Source: an uncultured Roseburia sp. (GTDB lineage Bacteria; Bacillota; Clostridia; Lachnospirales; Lachnospiraceae). From it: a DNA stretch of 33,511 nucleotides. The notes beneath the pieces were generated by a model. The model was not told where the DNA came from, searched no databases, and saw only the letters and a program-made list of their open reading frames with translations. Shown here in pieces: positions 1-7,367 of this stretch. The number at the start of each line of letters is the position of its first letter. Within the stretch, counting starts at the first letter, position 1. The position numbers and the translations under genes were made by a program. The stretch is from contig CAMTDY010000008.1 of assembly GCA_947070915.1 (NCBI GenBank), positions 1 through 33,511 of the forward strand, read 5' to 3'.

Positions 1-154
1 GTAATGTCATTTAGTTAAGATATCATAAGGGCAAGGTATATAGAAATATGTACCCTGCTCTTTTTTTGTAATTATTTCTTAAAAACACTTGACACATATA
101 AAAAAATGTGCGGCGAAGCCTCTTGAATGTATTACATTTTGGAGGTAACGTATT

Positions 155-250
155 ATGATATTTGCTGAGTATGTAAAAAAACAATTTATTATCCCTTATC
201 CAGCAGATGGCTGCTGTTCCATGGTTGTTTTCGAAGAACCCGACTGCTGA
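155..250 (+). CDS. Small ORF, 31 residues, unknown
   Basis: A short open frame begins at an ATG nine bases after a strong Shine-Dalgarno (GGAGG at 141-145) and ends at TGA 248-250. The product starts MIFAEYVKKQFIIPYPADGC and ends in a short acidic tail with a final Cys; it has three cysteines in all (residues 20, 21, 31). I do not recognise it. It lies just before the toxin-antitoxin promoter at 276-304, so it is probably not part of that unit. It may be a small protein or the remnant 5' end of a longer gene. Only the ribosome-binding site supports translation. Confidence 0.3.
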   Translation: MIFAEYVKKQFIIPYPADGCCSMVVFEEPDC

Positions 251-275
251 TTTTTTAACGCATAACATAAAAGGA

Positions 276-304
276 TTGCAAGCTGAGAAGAATTTTAGTA
301 TAAT
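276..304 (+). promoter_or_regulatory. SigmaA-type promoter of toxin-antitoxin pair
   Basis: TTGCAA at 276-281 and TATAAT at 299-304 are separated by exactly 17 bases. The predicted transcript starts near 311, about 20 bases before the antitoxin start at 330. This makes the in-frame ATG at 312 nearly leaderless and supports 330 as the start. Confidence 0.7.
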
Positions 305-329
305 GACTGGTATGAAAGGCGGTGGATTT

Positions 330-530
330 ATGAGCAGTTCAAAAGCTAGTATTATCGAAAAACTGAATCACATCTCAGATGACATGAATGAAGAAGAAAT
401 CATTGAGCGTTTATATATGCTGATGCGTTTGGAATACAGCAGAAACCGTTGTGACGAGGAAGGCGTTTACTCTGATGAAGAAGTCGCAGAGCATTTTGCG
501 GCAAAAAGAAAGAAGGTTACTCAAATATGA
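330..530 (+). CDS. Type II antitoxin, 66 residues
   Basis: This is the small acidic first gene of a two-gene unit whose second gene is a RelE/ParE-type toxin, so it is called an antitoxin mainly by context. The product has a helical N-terminal part (residues 1-35, rich in Glu/Asp/Ile/Leu) and a basic C-terminal end (AAKRKKVTQI). I cannot assign a DNA-binding fold, although antitoxins of such pairs usually repress their own promoter. The start at 330 is chosen because GGCGGTGG lies just upstream. In-frame ATGs at 207 and 312 lie before or at the predicted transcript start. Its stop (528-530) overlaps the toxin start (527) as ATGA, which indicates translational coupling. Confidence 0.7.
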   Translation: MSSSKASIIEKLNHISDDMNEEEIIERLYMLMRLEYSRNRCDEEGVYSDEEVAEHFAAKRKKVTQI

Positions 531-826
531 TGAGATTAGAATGGTCTCCGGATGCTTTGGATGATTTGGATGCCATCTATGATGCCATTGCTTTAGATGA
601 TGAGGATGCTGCCGAACAGTTCATTGACCAAATCAGAGCAAAAGCAGGAACTCTGCTGACAACTCCCCGAATCGGCATCCAAATTGAAGAATTAGGCGAT
701 GACGCATTTCGTGAACTTCATTACAGGGGCTACACCATTATATATGAAATCTGTGAAAAAGCAGTCCGGATTCATGAGGTTTACAACCAGAGACGAATTT
801 ACATCCGTACATATAATAAAAGATAA
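527..826 (+). CDS. RelE/ParE family toxin
   Basis: The 99-residue product has the length and pattern of the RelE/ParE superfamily. It opens with a strand plus helix (MMRLEWSPDALDDLDAIYDA), has a second helix (EDAAEQFIDQIRAKAG), then the PRIG loop, and ends with the strand pairs RELHYRGYTIIYEI and VRIHEVYNQRR. The central 'RELHYRGYTIIYEI' block is characteristic of ParE-like members. Toxins of this superfamily either cleave mRNA at the ribosome (RelE) or poison gyrase (ParE). The closing Arg-rich strand fits either, and the target cannot be decided here. It overlaps the antitoxin by four bases and shares its promoter. ATG at 530 is an alternative start one codon later. Confidence 0.85.
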   Translation: MMRLEWSPDALDDLDAIYDAIALDDEDAAEQFIDQIRAKAGTLLTTPRIGIQIEELGDDAFRELHYRGYTIIYEICEKAVRIHEVYNQRRIYIRTYNKR

Positions 827-875
827 AACATACAGGGCGTTGGTATTTGATACTAGCGTCCTATTTTGCTTTATA

Positions 876-911
876 GGATGATGCTGGGGCTATTTGACCC
901 CAGCATCATCC
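876..911. repeat. Perfect 14-bp palindrome flanked by TATAGG repeats
   Basis: GGATGATGCTGGGG (876-889) and its exact complement CCCCAGCATCATCC (898-911) enclose an eight-base loop. No T-run follows, so it is not a classic rho-independent terminator, although it lies 50 bases after the toxin gene. TATAGG occurs on both flanks (872-877 and 913-918). It may be a terminator variant or the scar of a small mobile element. Confidence 0.6.
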
Positions 912-933
912 GTATAGGAAAGTCCTCTCCAGA

Positions 934-962
934 TTTGTCGAATCCTGTCGGTTTATGTCGAA
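934..962 (+). promoter_or_regulatory. Three in-phase Spo0A-box-like sites
   Basis: TGTCGAA occurs at 936-942 and 956-962, both exact matches to the 0A-box core. A degenerate copy, TGTCGGT, lies at 946-952. The GTCG cores are exactly 10 bases apart, one helical turn, as in known tandem 0A boxes. The array ends ten bases before the -35 hexamer at 972, a position suited to activation. Confidence 0.65.
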
Positions 963-971
963 CGTTTGTTC

Positions 972-1000
972 TTGAAAGTTTATGGCAGACCATGTAGAAT
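972..1000 (+). promoter_or_regulatory. SigmaA-type promoter for secreted-protein genes
   Basis: TTGAAA (972-977), a 17-base spacer and TAGAAT (995-1000) form a good vegetative-type promoter. The transcript would start near 1007, leaving a leader of about 260 bases before the gene at 1270. The leader contains a 15-codon ORF and competing hairpin arms. Confidence 0.6.
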
Positions 1001-1078
1001 TAAAGGGAAAGTAATATTTACGATAACATCGTCGGTGTATCAAAAACAAAAGCTAAAAATTTTGGAAAGGAGAGTGTA

Positions 1079-1126
1079 ATGGAAACCATAACTTTAATGG
1101 CAGTTATGGTATGTGAAAAATGGTAA
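1079..1126 (+). CDS. Candidate 15-residue leader peptide
   Basis: An ATG at 1079 follows GGAAAGGAG with good spacing and reads METITLMAVMVCEKW before TAA. It sits in the long leader of the secreted-protein gene and is followed by a second strong Shine-Dalgarno (AGGAGG, 1131-1136). No family is recognised. It may be a regulatory leader ORF or a chance frame. Confidence 0.3.
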   Translation: METITLMAVMVCEKW

Positions 1127-1157
1127 GGATAGGAGGAAACAGATTAGGGGGAGATGG

Positions 1158-1211
1158 GTGGCTGATGTGGAACGGATTGCCTCCATACTTTGTCAGAGGG
1201 CAGCCACATCA
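1158..1211 (+). promoter_or_regulatory. Mutually exclusive hairpins in leader
   Basis: GTGGCTG (1158-1164) can pair with CAGCCAC (1201-1207), or TGATGTGG (1163-1170) can pair with CCACATCA (1204-1211). The two pairings share bases on both arms and so cannot form together. They lie between the leader ORF and the gene at 1270. A frame beginning with ATT at 1143 or GTG at 1158 and ending at 1247 also crosses the region, but its coding status is doubtful. Confidence 0.3.
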
Positions 1212-1269
1212 AAATTCAGTGCAGAAACGATAATTAAAATTAAATGAAGATGAAAAAAGGAGAAAAATC

Positions 1270-3153
1270 ATGAGGATAAGTGATAAATTAAATAAAATGA
1301 CAGCATTGTTGTTGGTGCTTAGTATGTTGTTTGGATGTTTTGCCGGCAGAACGCAACATGTCAGTGCAGCCGAAAATACCGAATACATTGAGGGTGAGAC
1401 GGGAAATATAGCACTTGAAATTGAAGTGGTCAGTCAGTGGGAAAACCACTATAATGCAGATGTCACAGTGTATAATTTAATGGATGAGAAAATGGATAAC
1501 TGGATGGTTGCCCTCGATTTTGAGGATGACATTGAAAATATCTGGAATGCGGAGGTCATTCATCACGAGTCCGGTCACTATGTAATAAAAAATGCAGACT
1601 GGAATCAGGATATCGAGGCAAAAGGATCCGTTAAGTTTGGCATGACTGTATACTGTGATGATGGGAAGTCAGAGATAACAGAGTGCTATGATGCGACCGA
1701 TTTATCTAAATACGAGGAAGGCTGTGAGGCCTCTTATACGCAGTTCAGCCGATGGGGAGATATGGTCAATGGACAAATTACCATCCGGAATAACTCCGAT
1801 GAGGAAATCGAGGACTGGCGGTTTGAATTTACTGGAAATATTGAATTTCAGGAGATCTGGAACGCAAAGATCATTGGGCAGGAAAAGGAATATCATTATC
1901 TGGAAAACCAATCCTACAACCAGAACATTGCACCGGGCGGCGAGGTCAGCTTTGGATTCATTGCAAGATGTGAGGATGATCTGGAATTATCAGAATATTC
2001 TGTATATGGAATAAAGATGTGGGATCAGGCTCTGGAAGAAGATGATGACGAGGAAGAAGAGGAAGCATATTTTGGCGAGACGATCTGGGGACCAGAGGAC
2101 TTTGAGCGCGCTGAGGATTACGAAGCATATCTGAAAAGCCGAAATGAGTATGCTTCCTACGAGTATCGGGAAGATAGGCCGATGCTGCTGAATCTCGAGA
2201 AAGGAGATACTTCCTTTTTGGAGAGTGGGGAGGAATGTAAACTTCAACTGGATGAGAACCTGTTAAAGGGTTATTGGGAAAAGAAGATCAGTGAAGAGGC
2301 GAATCAAAACGAAAATCAAAATATAGGCACTAAAAAAACGCTATATCCACAGAAGGGAAAGGCAATCCAGAACTTTTGTATGACGGATAACTATGTGTAT
2401 GCTACACAACATCACGGTAAAAATACATTTTTGTTACGTTTTAAGAGGTCTGGAAAGGATAATATTACCGGCACGTGTGTAGATGCAATGCTGCTGAAAG
2501 GCTTTGGACATGGACAGACCCTGCAGCGTTTTAAACATGGAGGAAAGACATATTTCCTAATGACTTGTAAACCATATGAATTAACAGAACAAGATAGGAA
2601 AAATAATGTAACAGATTATAACTTTGGAACGGAAATTGCGTGTATTGAGTATGAAGCTGGAGCGATTATTAACTATGAAACAGATTCGGATAAATATGGC
2701 TTGATCAAAAACCTGGCATATGCTACAAAGACAGGAAAAAACTATGGAAATATTCTTCAGGTGGAAGCCGGATTATATTCCAATAAAAAACTTGTTATCT
2801 GGAAGAAAAAGACGGATGGGACTGTTCAAATAGTTATGTATGATTTCTCCGATTTTGTCGGGACATTGGTAAACAAAGGGACGATTGCATTCTCTGGCGA
2901 CAAAAAATCTCAGGGATATATAGAAAAAATACAATATAAAGATGGCAGAGAAGTTAGTTCCAAGAATAAAGTCGGTCCGCTTTTTTATAAAGCGTTAAAG
3001 GGTGATAATTATTTTTATCCCAAAGCGCCAGGTGCATACGCATCTATGCAGGGAATTGATTTGTACGGAAGTTCAAACATATATATGAGCTCTGGCAGAC
3101 AATCCAATTCAAAATTACAACTGTCCCGAATTCAGTTAAAGGGGAAAAAATAG
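1270..3153 (+). CDS. Secreted protein with two CBM2-like domains and propeller-like C-terminus
   Basis: The 627-residue product begins with an export signal (hydrophobic residues about 12-25). Cleavage is possible after VSA near residue 34; LFGC near residue 23 is a weak lipobox. Two beta-sandwich repeats follow at about 47-130 and 155-250. Both carry the CBM2-type pattern of a strand ending 'IWNA', then 'Y.I.N..WNQ' or 'YNQ', then 'FGM/FGF', so carbohydrate binding is likely. A very acidic linker (DDDEEEEE, about 258-265) leads to a charged spacer. The C-terminal part from about 340 has strand repeats such as GFGHGQTLQRF and QGIDLYGSSNIYMSSG. These remind me of helveticin-J-like propellers, with low confidence. 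No catalytic motif is seen. The reading frame seems to continue in another frame at 3153. The start follows AAAAAAGGAG. Confidence 0.75.
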   Translation: MRISDKLNKMTALLLVLSMLFGCFAGRTQHVSAAENTEYIEGETGNIALEIEVVSQWENHYNADVTVYNLMDEKMDNWMVALDFEDDIENIWNAEVIHHESGHYVIKNADWNQDIEAKGSVKFGMTVYCDDGKSEITECYDATDLSKYEEGCEASYTQFSRWGDMVNGQITIRNNSDEEIEDWRFEFTGNIEFQEIWNAKIIGQEKEYHYLENQSYNQNIAPGGEVSFGFIARCEDDLELSEYSVYGIKMWDQALEEDDDEEEEEAYFGETIWGPEDFERAEDYEAYLKSRNEYASYEYREDRPMLLNLEKGDTSFLESGEECKLQLDENLLKGYWEKKISEEANQNENQNIGTKKTLYPQKGKAIQNFCMTDNYVYATQHHGKNTFLLRFKRSGKDNITGTCVDAMLLKGFGHGQTLQRFKHGGKTYFLMTCKPYELTEQDRKNNVTDYNFGTEIACIEYEAGAIINYETDSDKYGLIKNLAYATKTGKNYGNILQVEAGLYSNKKLVIWKKKTDGTVQIVMYDFSDFVGTLVNKGTIAFSGDKKSQGYIEKIQYKDGREVSSKNKVGPLFYKALKGDNYFYPKAPGAYASMQGIDLYGSSNIYMSSGRQSNSKLQLSRIQLKGKK

Positions 3154-3338
3154 TGAAAAAACAGCTTTTTGATCTGGGGGATTTCTCTGAAATGGTATCA
3201 GGTTCTAAGAAGACAAAGATGGAACTGGAGGGAGTACAAATTGATGCCAAGAAGGTATATGTCTGTGTAGCACCAGCAGATATGGATGGAAATGGGAGTA
3301 AGTTCCCGCAGTCGATTATGTCACTGGATAGAAAGTAG
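3132..3338 (+). pseudogene. Frameshifted C-terminal part of the CBM2-like/propeller protein
   Basis: The upstream gene stops right after a GGGGAAAAAA run. In the -1 frame the sequence reads on without a stop through the run into VKKQLFDLGDFSEMVSGSKK and on to TAG at 3336-3338. The extra segment contains LEGVQIDAKKVYVCVAP followed by QSIMSLDR. This repeats the pattern 'QGIDLYGSSNIYMSSG ... LSRI' seen just before the stop, so it looks like the last propeller repeat of the same protein. A GTG at 3153 could start it separately, but no clear ribosome-binding site precedes it and a 61-residue fragment makes little sense alone. The cause may be a true indel, a sequencing error in the homopolymer or -1 slippage; the run is not a canonical slippery heptamer in frame. 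Confidence 0.6.
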
Positions 3339-3350
3339 AGGCGATATTAT

Positions 3351-4649
3351 ATGCATATGAAACATATTTTCTTAACAGCTTTGTTCTTCCTGTGCCTGAC
3401 CTTACTCCCCGCGCCGCCTGTAGGGGCGGCGGGGGGAGTAGAGACGGGAACCTGTGGGGAAACGGCTCAGTGGTTTATGTATGACGATGGGACAATGGTT
3501 ATACGGGGGACAGGGGAGATCGGCACCTCAGAGCGATTGGTGCGGGCAAGTAAAGAGGATGTAAAAAGAGTTGTCGTGGAGGGGGGGATAACCTCGATTG
3601 CCGCGTGGACATTTTATGGGTGCAGTGCAAGTGAAGTTATCCTGCCATATAGTCTTACAAATATAGGAAGCGCGGCATTTGGTGAATCAAAGATTACAGA
3701 ATTGTCTATGCCGGATTCGGTCGTCTCGGTCGGTGGGAGTGCGTTCGCAAATTGCGATGATTTGGAAAAAGTTCGTCTTTCTCAAAACCTGAAAATAATG
3801 AGTGAGGGTGTGTTCAAAGACTCTGACTCTATACAGGAGCTGATAATCCCGGACAGTGTGGAGGAAATCTGCAAGGATGCTCTGGAAATAAGATTTTTGA
3901 AGAAACTAGTCATTGGAAGAGGGGTGAGGAGTATTGGCAGGAGCTATATGGATGCTGTGTCGTTGCGCGAGATTCAAAATTATTCTTCACTTGATTTTCG
4001 TTTAAAGGAATTTAAGATTGAGACAGATTTAATCACATGGAAAGTAGATGGTGTGAAGACAGATGTCGTGGGAGCAGGGAAAACGGCATTTGGAAAAGGT
4101 AAGAAGTACAAGATAGTGTACAAATACATGAAGGGCGTCACTTGTCAGGGCAAGCGTCCCAAAACATATGAATATGGGATTTCTGCGACAATGCCCGCGG
4201 CCAAAAAGAAAGGATATGTATTTTTCGGATGGAACTGGAACGAGAAACGGTTTGCGAAATCCACGACATGGATTGAAAGTCGTAACTATGCACCAGATGG
4301 CGGCAATCATACTGGAGCGATTGTTGTCATGCCAAGATTTGTCAAGGTGTCAATCAAAAAGAAAAGCAAAAATTGTATTACCATCACGACAGATGCGAGC
4401 GAGACACGCTGTATACTGGATGGAATCGGTGTGCGCTACTCCACGGAGCCGACCATGAGAAACTGCAAAAAAAAACAAAAATATCTTTCGGGAAAGCCGA
4501 AAGGGTACAAAAAGAAGTTCACCATAAAAGCCAAAAAAGGAAAGACGTACTATTTCCAGTTCACGTTATATGATGACAAGTATGTCAATAATGAGAATGA
4601 TAGCAGCGACTGGTGTTGGAGTAAATCAAAAGTGTTTAAGATGGGGTGA
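3351..4649 (+). CDS. Secreted leucine-rich repeat (BspA-like) protein
   Basis: The 432-residue product has a clear signal peptide (LTALFFLCLTLLPAPPVGAA, about 7-27). Residues about 30-210 hold BspA/LRR_5-type repeats, recognised by elements like GGITSIAAWTFYGCSASEVI, LTNIGSAAFGESKITELSMP and VVSVGGSAFANCDDLEKVRL. Residues about 250-310 resemble the Listeria-Bacteroides (InlB B) repeat, with 'YKIVYKY' and 'KKKGYVFFGWN'. The Lys-rich C-terminus (about 325-432) looks like a fibronectin-III-type strand set, ending 'TYYFQFTLYDD' and 'SSDWCWSKSKVFKMG'. Such proteins bind surfaces or host and matrix proteins; no anchor motif is visible. It lies 12 bases after the frameshifted gene and is probably in its operon. 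ATG at 3357 is an alternative start. Confidence 0.8.
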   Translation: MHMKHIFLTALFFLCLTLLPAPPVGAAGGVETGTCGETAQWFMYDDGTMVIRGTGEIGTSERLVRASKEDVKRVVVEGGITSIAAWTFYGCSASEVILPYSLTNIGSAAFGESKITELSMPDSVVSVGGSAFANCDDLEKVRLSQNLKIMSEGVFKDSDSIQELIIPDSVEEICKDALEIRFLKKLVIGRGVRSIGRSYMDAVSLREIQNYSSLDFRLKEFKIETDLITWKVDGVKTDVVGAGKTAFGKGKKYKIVYKYMKGVTCQGKRPKTYEYGISATMPAAKKKGYVFFGWNWNEKRFAKSTTWIESRNYAPDGGNHTGAIVVMPRFVKVSIKKKSKNCITITTDASETRCILDGIGVRYSTEPTMRNCKKKQKYLSGKPKGYKKKFTIKAKKGKTYYFQFTLYDDKYVNNENDSSDWCWSKSKVFKMG

Positions 4650-4684
4650 TACCCGGTGTATCAGTATGATACCGGTTCCCCGGA

Positions 4685-4711
4685 GGGCTGCGCTTTTCAG
4701 GCAGCCCTTTT
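4685..4711 (+). terminator. Rho-independent terminator of LRR gene
   Basis: GGGCTGC (4685-4691) pairs with GCAGCCC (4701-4707) around a nine-base loop and is followed by TTTT. It overlaps the last codons of the convergent ATPase gene. A weaker inverted repeat around CCGGT..ATACCGG lies just upstream (about 4653-4675). Confidence 0.7.
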
Positions 4712-7255
4712 CTCCAGTTCCACCAATGGCACCGGCATCAGTGCCAGTACTCCCACCAGGATCCACTGTGAAACCGACAGGGATGTAGTGTGGAAGATCA
4801 TCTGTAGTGTGGGAACGGATATGGCGGCGCACTGCAGGGCGATGCAGAAAATCACACTGAACAGAAGCTTTTTATTCGTGAAAAATCCGATCTGAAAGAT
4901 GGAGTGGGTGCTGCTTCTCATATTCAGGGAATGGATCAGCTGGGACAGGGAGAGCACAGCGAAGCACATCGTACTTCCCGCGGTATCTCCGCCCAGCATG
5001 TAGGCGAACAGGGCGAGGGAGCCGATGAACATGCCCTCAACGATGATAGTAAACATGCCGCCGCCTCCAAAGAGGCCTTTTGCTGCAGAGACTGGAGGAT
5101 GGTTCATAATATCGCTTTCCGGTGGTTCCAGTCCCAGACAGATGGCGGGGAAAGAATCCGTGACAAGATTGATAAACAGGAGCTGCACCGGGAGCAGCGG
5201 GGCAGCCCTTCCCAACAGGATCGCTACAAAGATCGTCATGATCTCTCCGATGTTACAGGAAAGGAGAAAATGGACGGCCTTTTTTATGTTCTGGAAAATT
5301 CCCCTGCCCTCCTCCACCGCATCGACGATGGTGGCGAAATTATCGTCCATCAGGATCATATCGGCGGCATTTTTTGCCACGTCGGTTCCGGATCTGCCCA
5401 TGGCACAGCCGATATCCGCTTTTTGGAGCGCCGGGGCGTCGTTGACGCCGTCTCCGGTCATGGCCACCACTTCTCCGTTGTTCTGGAATGCCTTCACCAG
5501 ACGTACTTTGTGGGCCGGGGAGACTCTGGCGAAGACAGGGTACTGGTAGATGACGCGGGAGAGCTCGGCATCGCTGATCTGGTCCAGCTGGGCGCCGCTC
5601 ATGACCTGTTCATGATGGCGGCAGATCCCCAGCTTATGGGCAATGGCGGAGGCGGTGACCTGATGGTCGCCGGTGATCATCACCGGGCGTATTCCCGCGT
5701 GGCGGCATTTTGTGACAGCAAACTCCGCCTCCTTCCTGGGAGGATCCATAAAGCCTGCCAGACCGACAAATACCATATTTTCCTCGTAGACGGATTTGTC
5801 TTGTTTCAAGTGGGTGCCGATGTCTTCCCGGCAGGCGAGGGCAAGTACCCGCAAAGCATCTTTGGCAAATTCCTGGAAAATTTGTTCGATATTGCGCCGT
5901 ATGCTGTGGGTGATGGGTTTCTTTTCACCATCGATCAAAATATGGCTGCAGCTTTTGAGAATGATCTCCGGCGCGCCCTTGGTGATGCTCATCAGCCCCT
6001 TTGAGGTTTCATGGAATGTAGTCATCCGTTTGCGTTTGGAATCAAAGGGAAGTTCGTCTTTCAGATGTCTTTTTCTCTGTTCTGCCTCCATATTTATGGA
6101 CAGGGTATCGGCGTACTCCCACAACGCCTTCTCCATGGGATCGATGCCGTGGCTGCAGAGGCAGAAATAAGTAAACAGCCGCTGGGCAGTGTCCATGGTA
6201 TAGGTTTTTACCACGGTCATTTTGTTTTCCGTGAGGGTTCCGGTTTTATCCGAGCAGATCACAGTGGCGCTGCCAAGGGTTTCCACGGCGGGAAGCCTGC
6301 GGATGATCGCGCGCCTTTTTGCCATCCGCTCCACCCCCAGGGAGAGCATGATCGTGACCAGGGCAGGAAGGCTCTCCGGGATCGCCGCTACTCCCAGGCT
6401 GACGGAAGTCATAAACATGGAAAAGACGGGTTGCTTTTTATATATGCCAAGGACAAACAGGACAAGACAGATGATCAGTGCCAGTGTCCCCAGGAGTTTT
6501 CCCGTATGGTTCAGCTTTTTCTGGAGCGGGGTATCCGGCGGCGTTTCGGAAGAGATCATTCCGGCGATGTGCCCCAGTTCGGTATTCATGCCGGTGGCAG
6601 TCACGATGGCAAGACCGTGTCCGGAGATGACAAGGGTTCCGGAAAATGCCATATTGGCCTGTTCCGCCACCGGAAGATTTTCCTGGTGGAGGGGAGAGGT
6701 GGATTTTTCTATAGGATTTGTCTCCCCGGTCAGGGTGGATTCCTCGATGGAAAGTCCCATGACAGATATGATCCTCGCATCGGCGGGAACGAGATTTCCT
6801 GCTTCCAGTACGATGAGATCCCCGGGAACCAGAAGAGAGGAATCGATCTGCTTTAATTCTCCATCCCGGTATACCAGCGCCAGAGGCGCGGAGAGGTTTT
6901 TCAGCGCCTCCAGGGAACGCCTTGCCTTTGCTTCCTGAACAACGCCCAGAACCGCATTGATGATCACGATGGCGAGTATGATGGAGGGCTCGATCAGGTC
7001 CATCCGATGCTCCAGACAGGAGACAGCAAAGGAGATGCCAGCGGCGATCAGGAGAGTTATGATCATAAAATCCTTGAACTGGTCGATAAAATTTTTCAGC
7101 ATGCTGTCCGGTTTTTTATGGGCCAGCTGGTTTTTCCCGTACTTTTGAAGATATGCCTCCGCTTTTTTCTGCTGTAGCCCGTTTTCCATATCTGTGTGGA
7201 AATGTTTTTCTATCTCTTTTGCAGATGTGTTATACCAGTCGCTTTTATTTTTCAT
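4697..7255 (-). CDS. Cation-transporting P-type ATPase, Ca2+ (P2A) type
   Basis: This 852-residue membrane pump is full length for bacterial/PMR1-like Ca2+ ATPases. It would use ATP to export Ca2+ (or Mn2+) across the cell membrane. The N-terminal cation-ATPase domain (WYNTSAKEIEKHFHTD) is followed by the actuator motif LTGETNP, PESLP in M4 and the phosphorylation site DKTGTLTENKM. Nucleotide-domain motifs KGAPE, DPPR and TGDGVNDAPALQKADIG come next. M5 has NIGE and M6 has NLVTDSFPA, so the site-II ligands Glu(M4), Asn(M5) and Asn/Asp(M6) are present. The usual PEGLP is PESLP here. The C-terminal helices end with LELEKRAA. It is transcribed singly and convergent with the LRR gene. Confidence 0.92.
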   Translation of the reverse strand: MKNKSDWYNTSAKEIEKHFHTDMENGLQQKKAEAYLQKYGKNQLAHKKPDSMLKNFIDQFKDFMIITLLIAAGISFAVSCLEHRMDLIEPSIILAIVIINAVLGVVQEAKARRSLEALKNLSAPLALVYRDGELKQIDSSLLVPGDLIVLEAGNLVPADARIISVMGLSIEESTLTGETNPIEKSTSPLHQENLPVAEQANMAFSGTLVISGHGLAIVTATGMNTELGHIAGMISSETPPDTPLQKKLNHTGKLLGTLALIICLVLFVLGIYKKQPVFSMFMTSVSLGVAAIPESLPALVTIMLSLGVERMAKRRAIIRRLPAVETLGSATVICSDKTGTLTENKMTVVKTYTMDTAQRLFTYFCLCSHGIDPMEKALWEYADTLSINMEAEQRKRHLKDELPFDSKRKRMTTFHETSKGLMSITKGAPEIILKSCSHILIDGEKKPITHSIRRNIEQIFQEFAKDALRVLALACREDIGTHLKQDKSVYEENMVFVGLAGFMDPPRKEAEFAVTKCRHAGIRPVMITGDHQVTASAIAHKLGICRHHEQVMSGAQLDQISDAELSRVIYQYPVFARVSPAHKVRLVKAFQNNGEVVAMTGDGVNDAPALQKADIGCAMGRSGTDVAKNAADMILMDDNFATIVDAVEEGRGIFQNIKKAVHFLLSCNIGEIMTIFVAILLGRAAPLLPVQLLFINLVTDSFPAICLGLEPPESDIMNHPPVSAAKGLFGGGGMFTIIVEGMFIGSLALFAYMLGGDTAGSTMCFAVLSLSQLIHSLNMRSSTHSIFQIGFFTNKKLLFSVIFCIALQCAAISVPTLQMIFHTTSLSVSQWILVGVLALMPVPLVELEKRAA

Positions 7256-7367
7256 CCCTGTTGTCCCGAATCTGTTTTACATCATTTTTATGACTTTAAA
7301 TCTGGAATTATAACTTTTCCCCAGGATAATCATAAGATAAAATAAATAAGTCGGATTTTAGGAGAAT

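Noticed and set aside
23..268. Minus-strand 81-residue frame
   Set aside because: No ribosome-binding site or family resemblance, and it opposes a better supported small ORF at 155-250.
207..329. Longer N-terminus for the antitoxin
   Set aside because: The promoter at 276-304 and the ribosome-binding site before 330 place the start later.
1143..1247. 34-codon frame starting with ATT or GTG in the leader
   Set aside because: Needs a rare start or lacks a well-spaced ribosome-binding site, and it overlaps the competing hairpins; kept only as part of the leader description.
3132..3153. Programmed -1 frameshift at GGGGAAAAAA
   Set aside because: The in-frame heptamer is not of the X_XXY_YYZ type (it reads G_AAA_AAA) and no downstream stimulatory structure is obvious; indel or error is as likely.
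4904..6856. Long plus-strand frames opposite the P-type ATPase gene
   Set aside because: They are antisense shadows of a fully motif-supported ATPase and show no recognisable domain.
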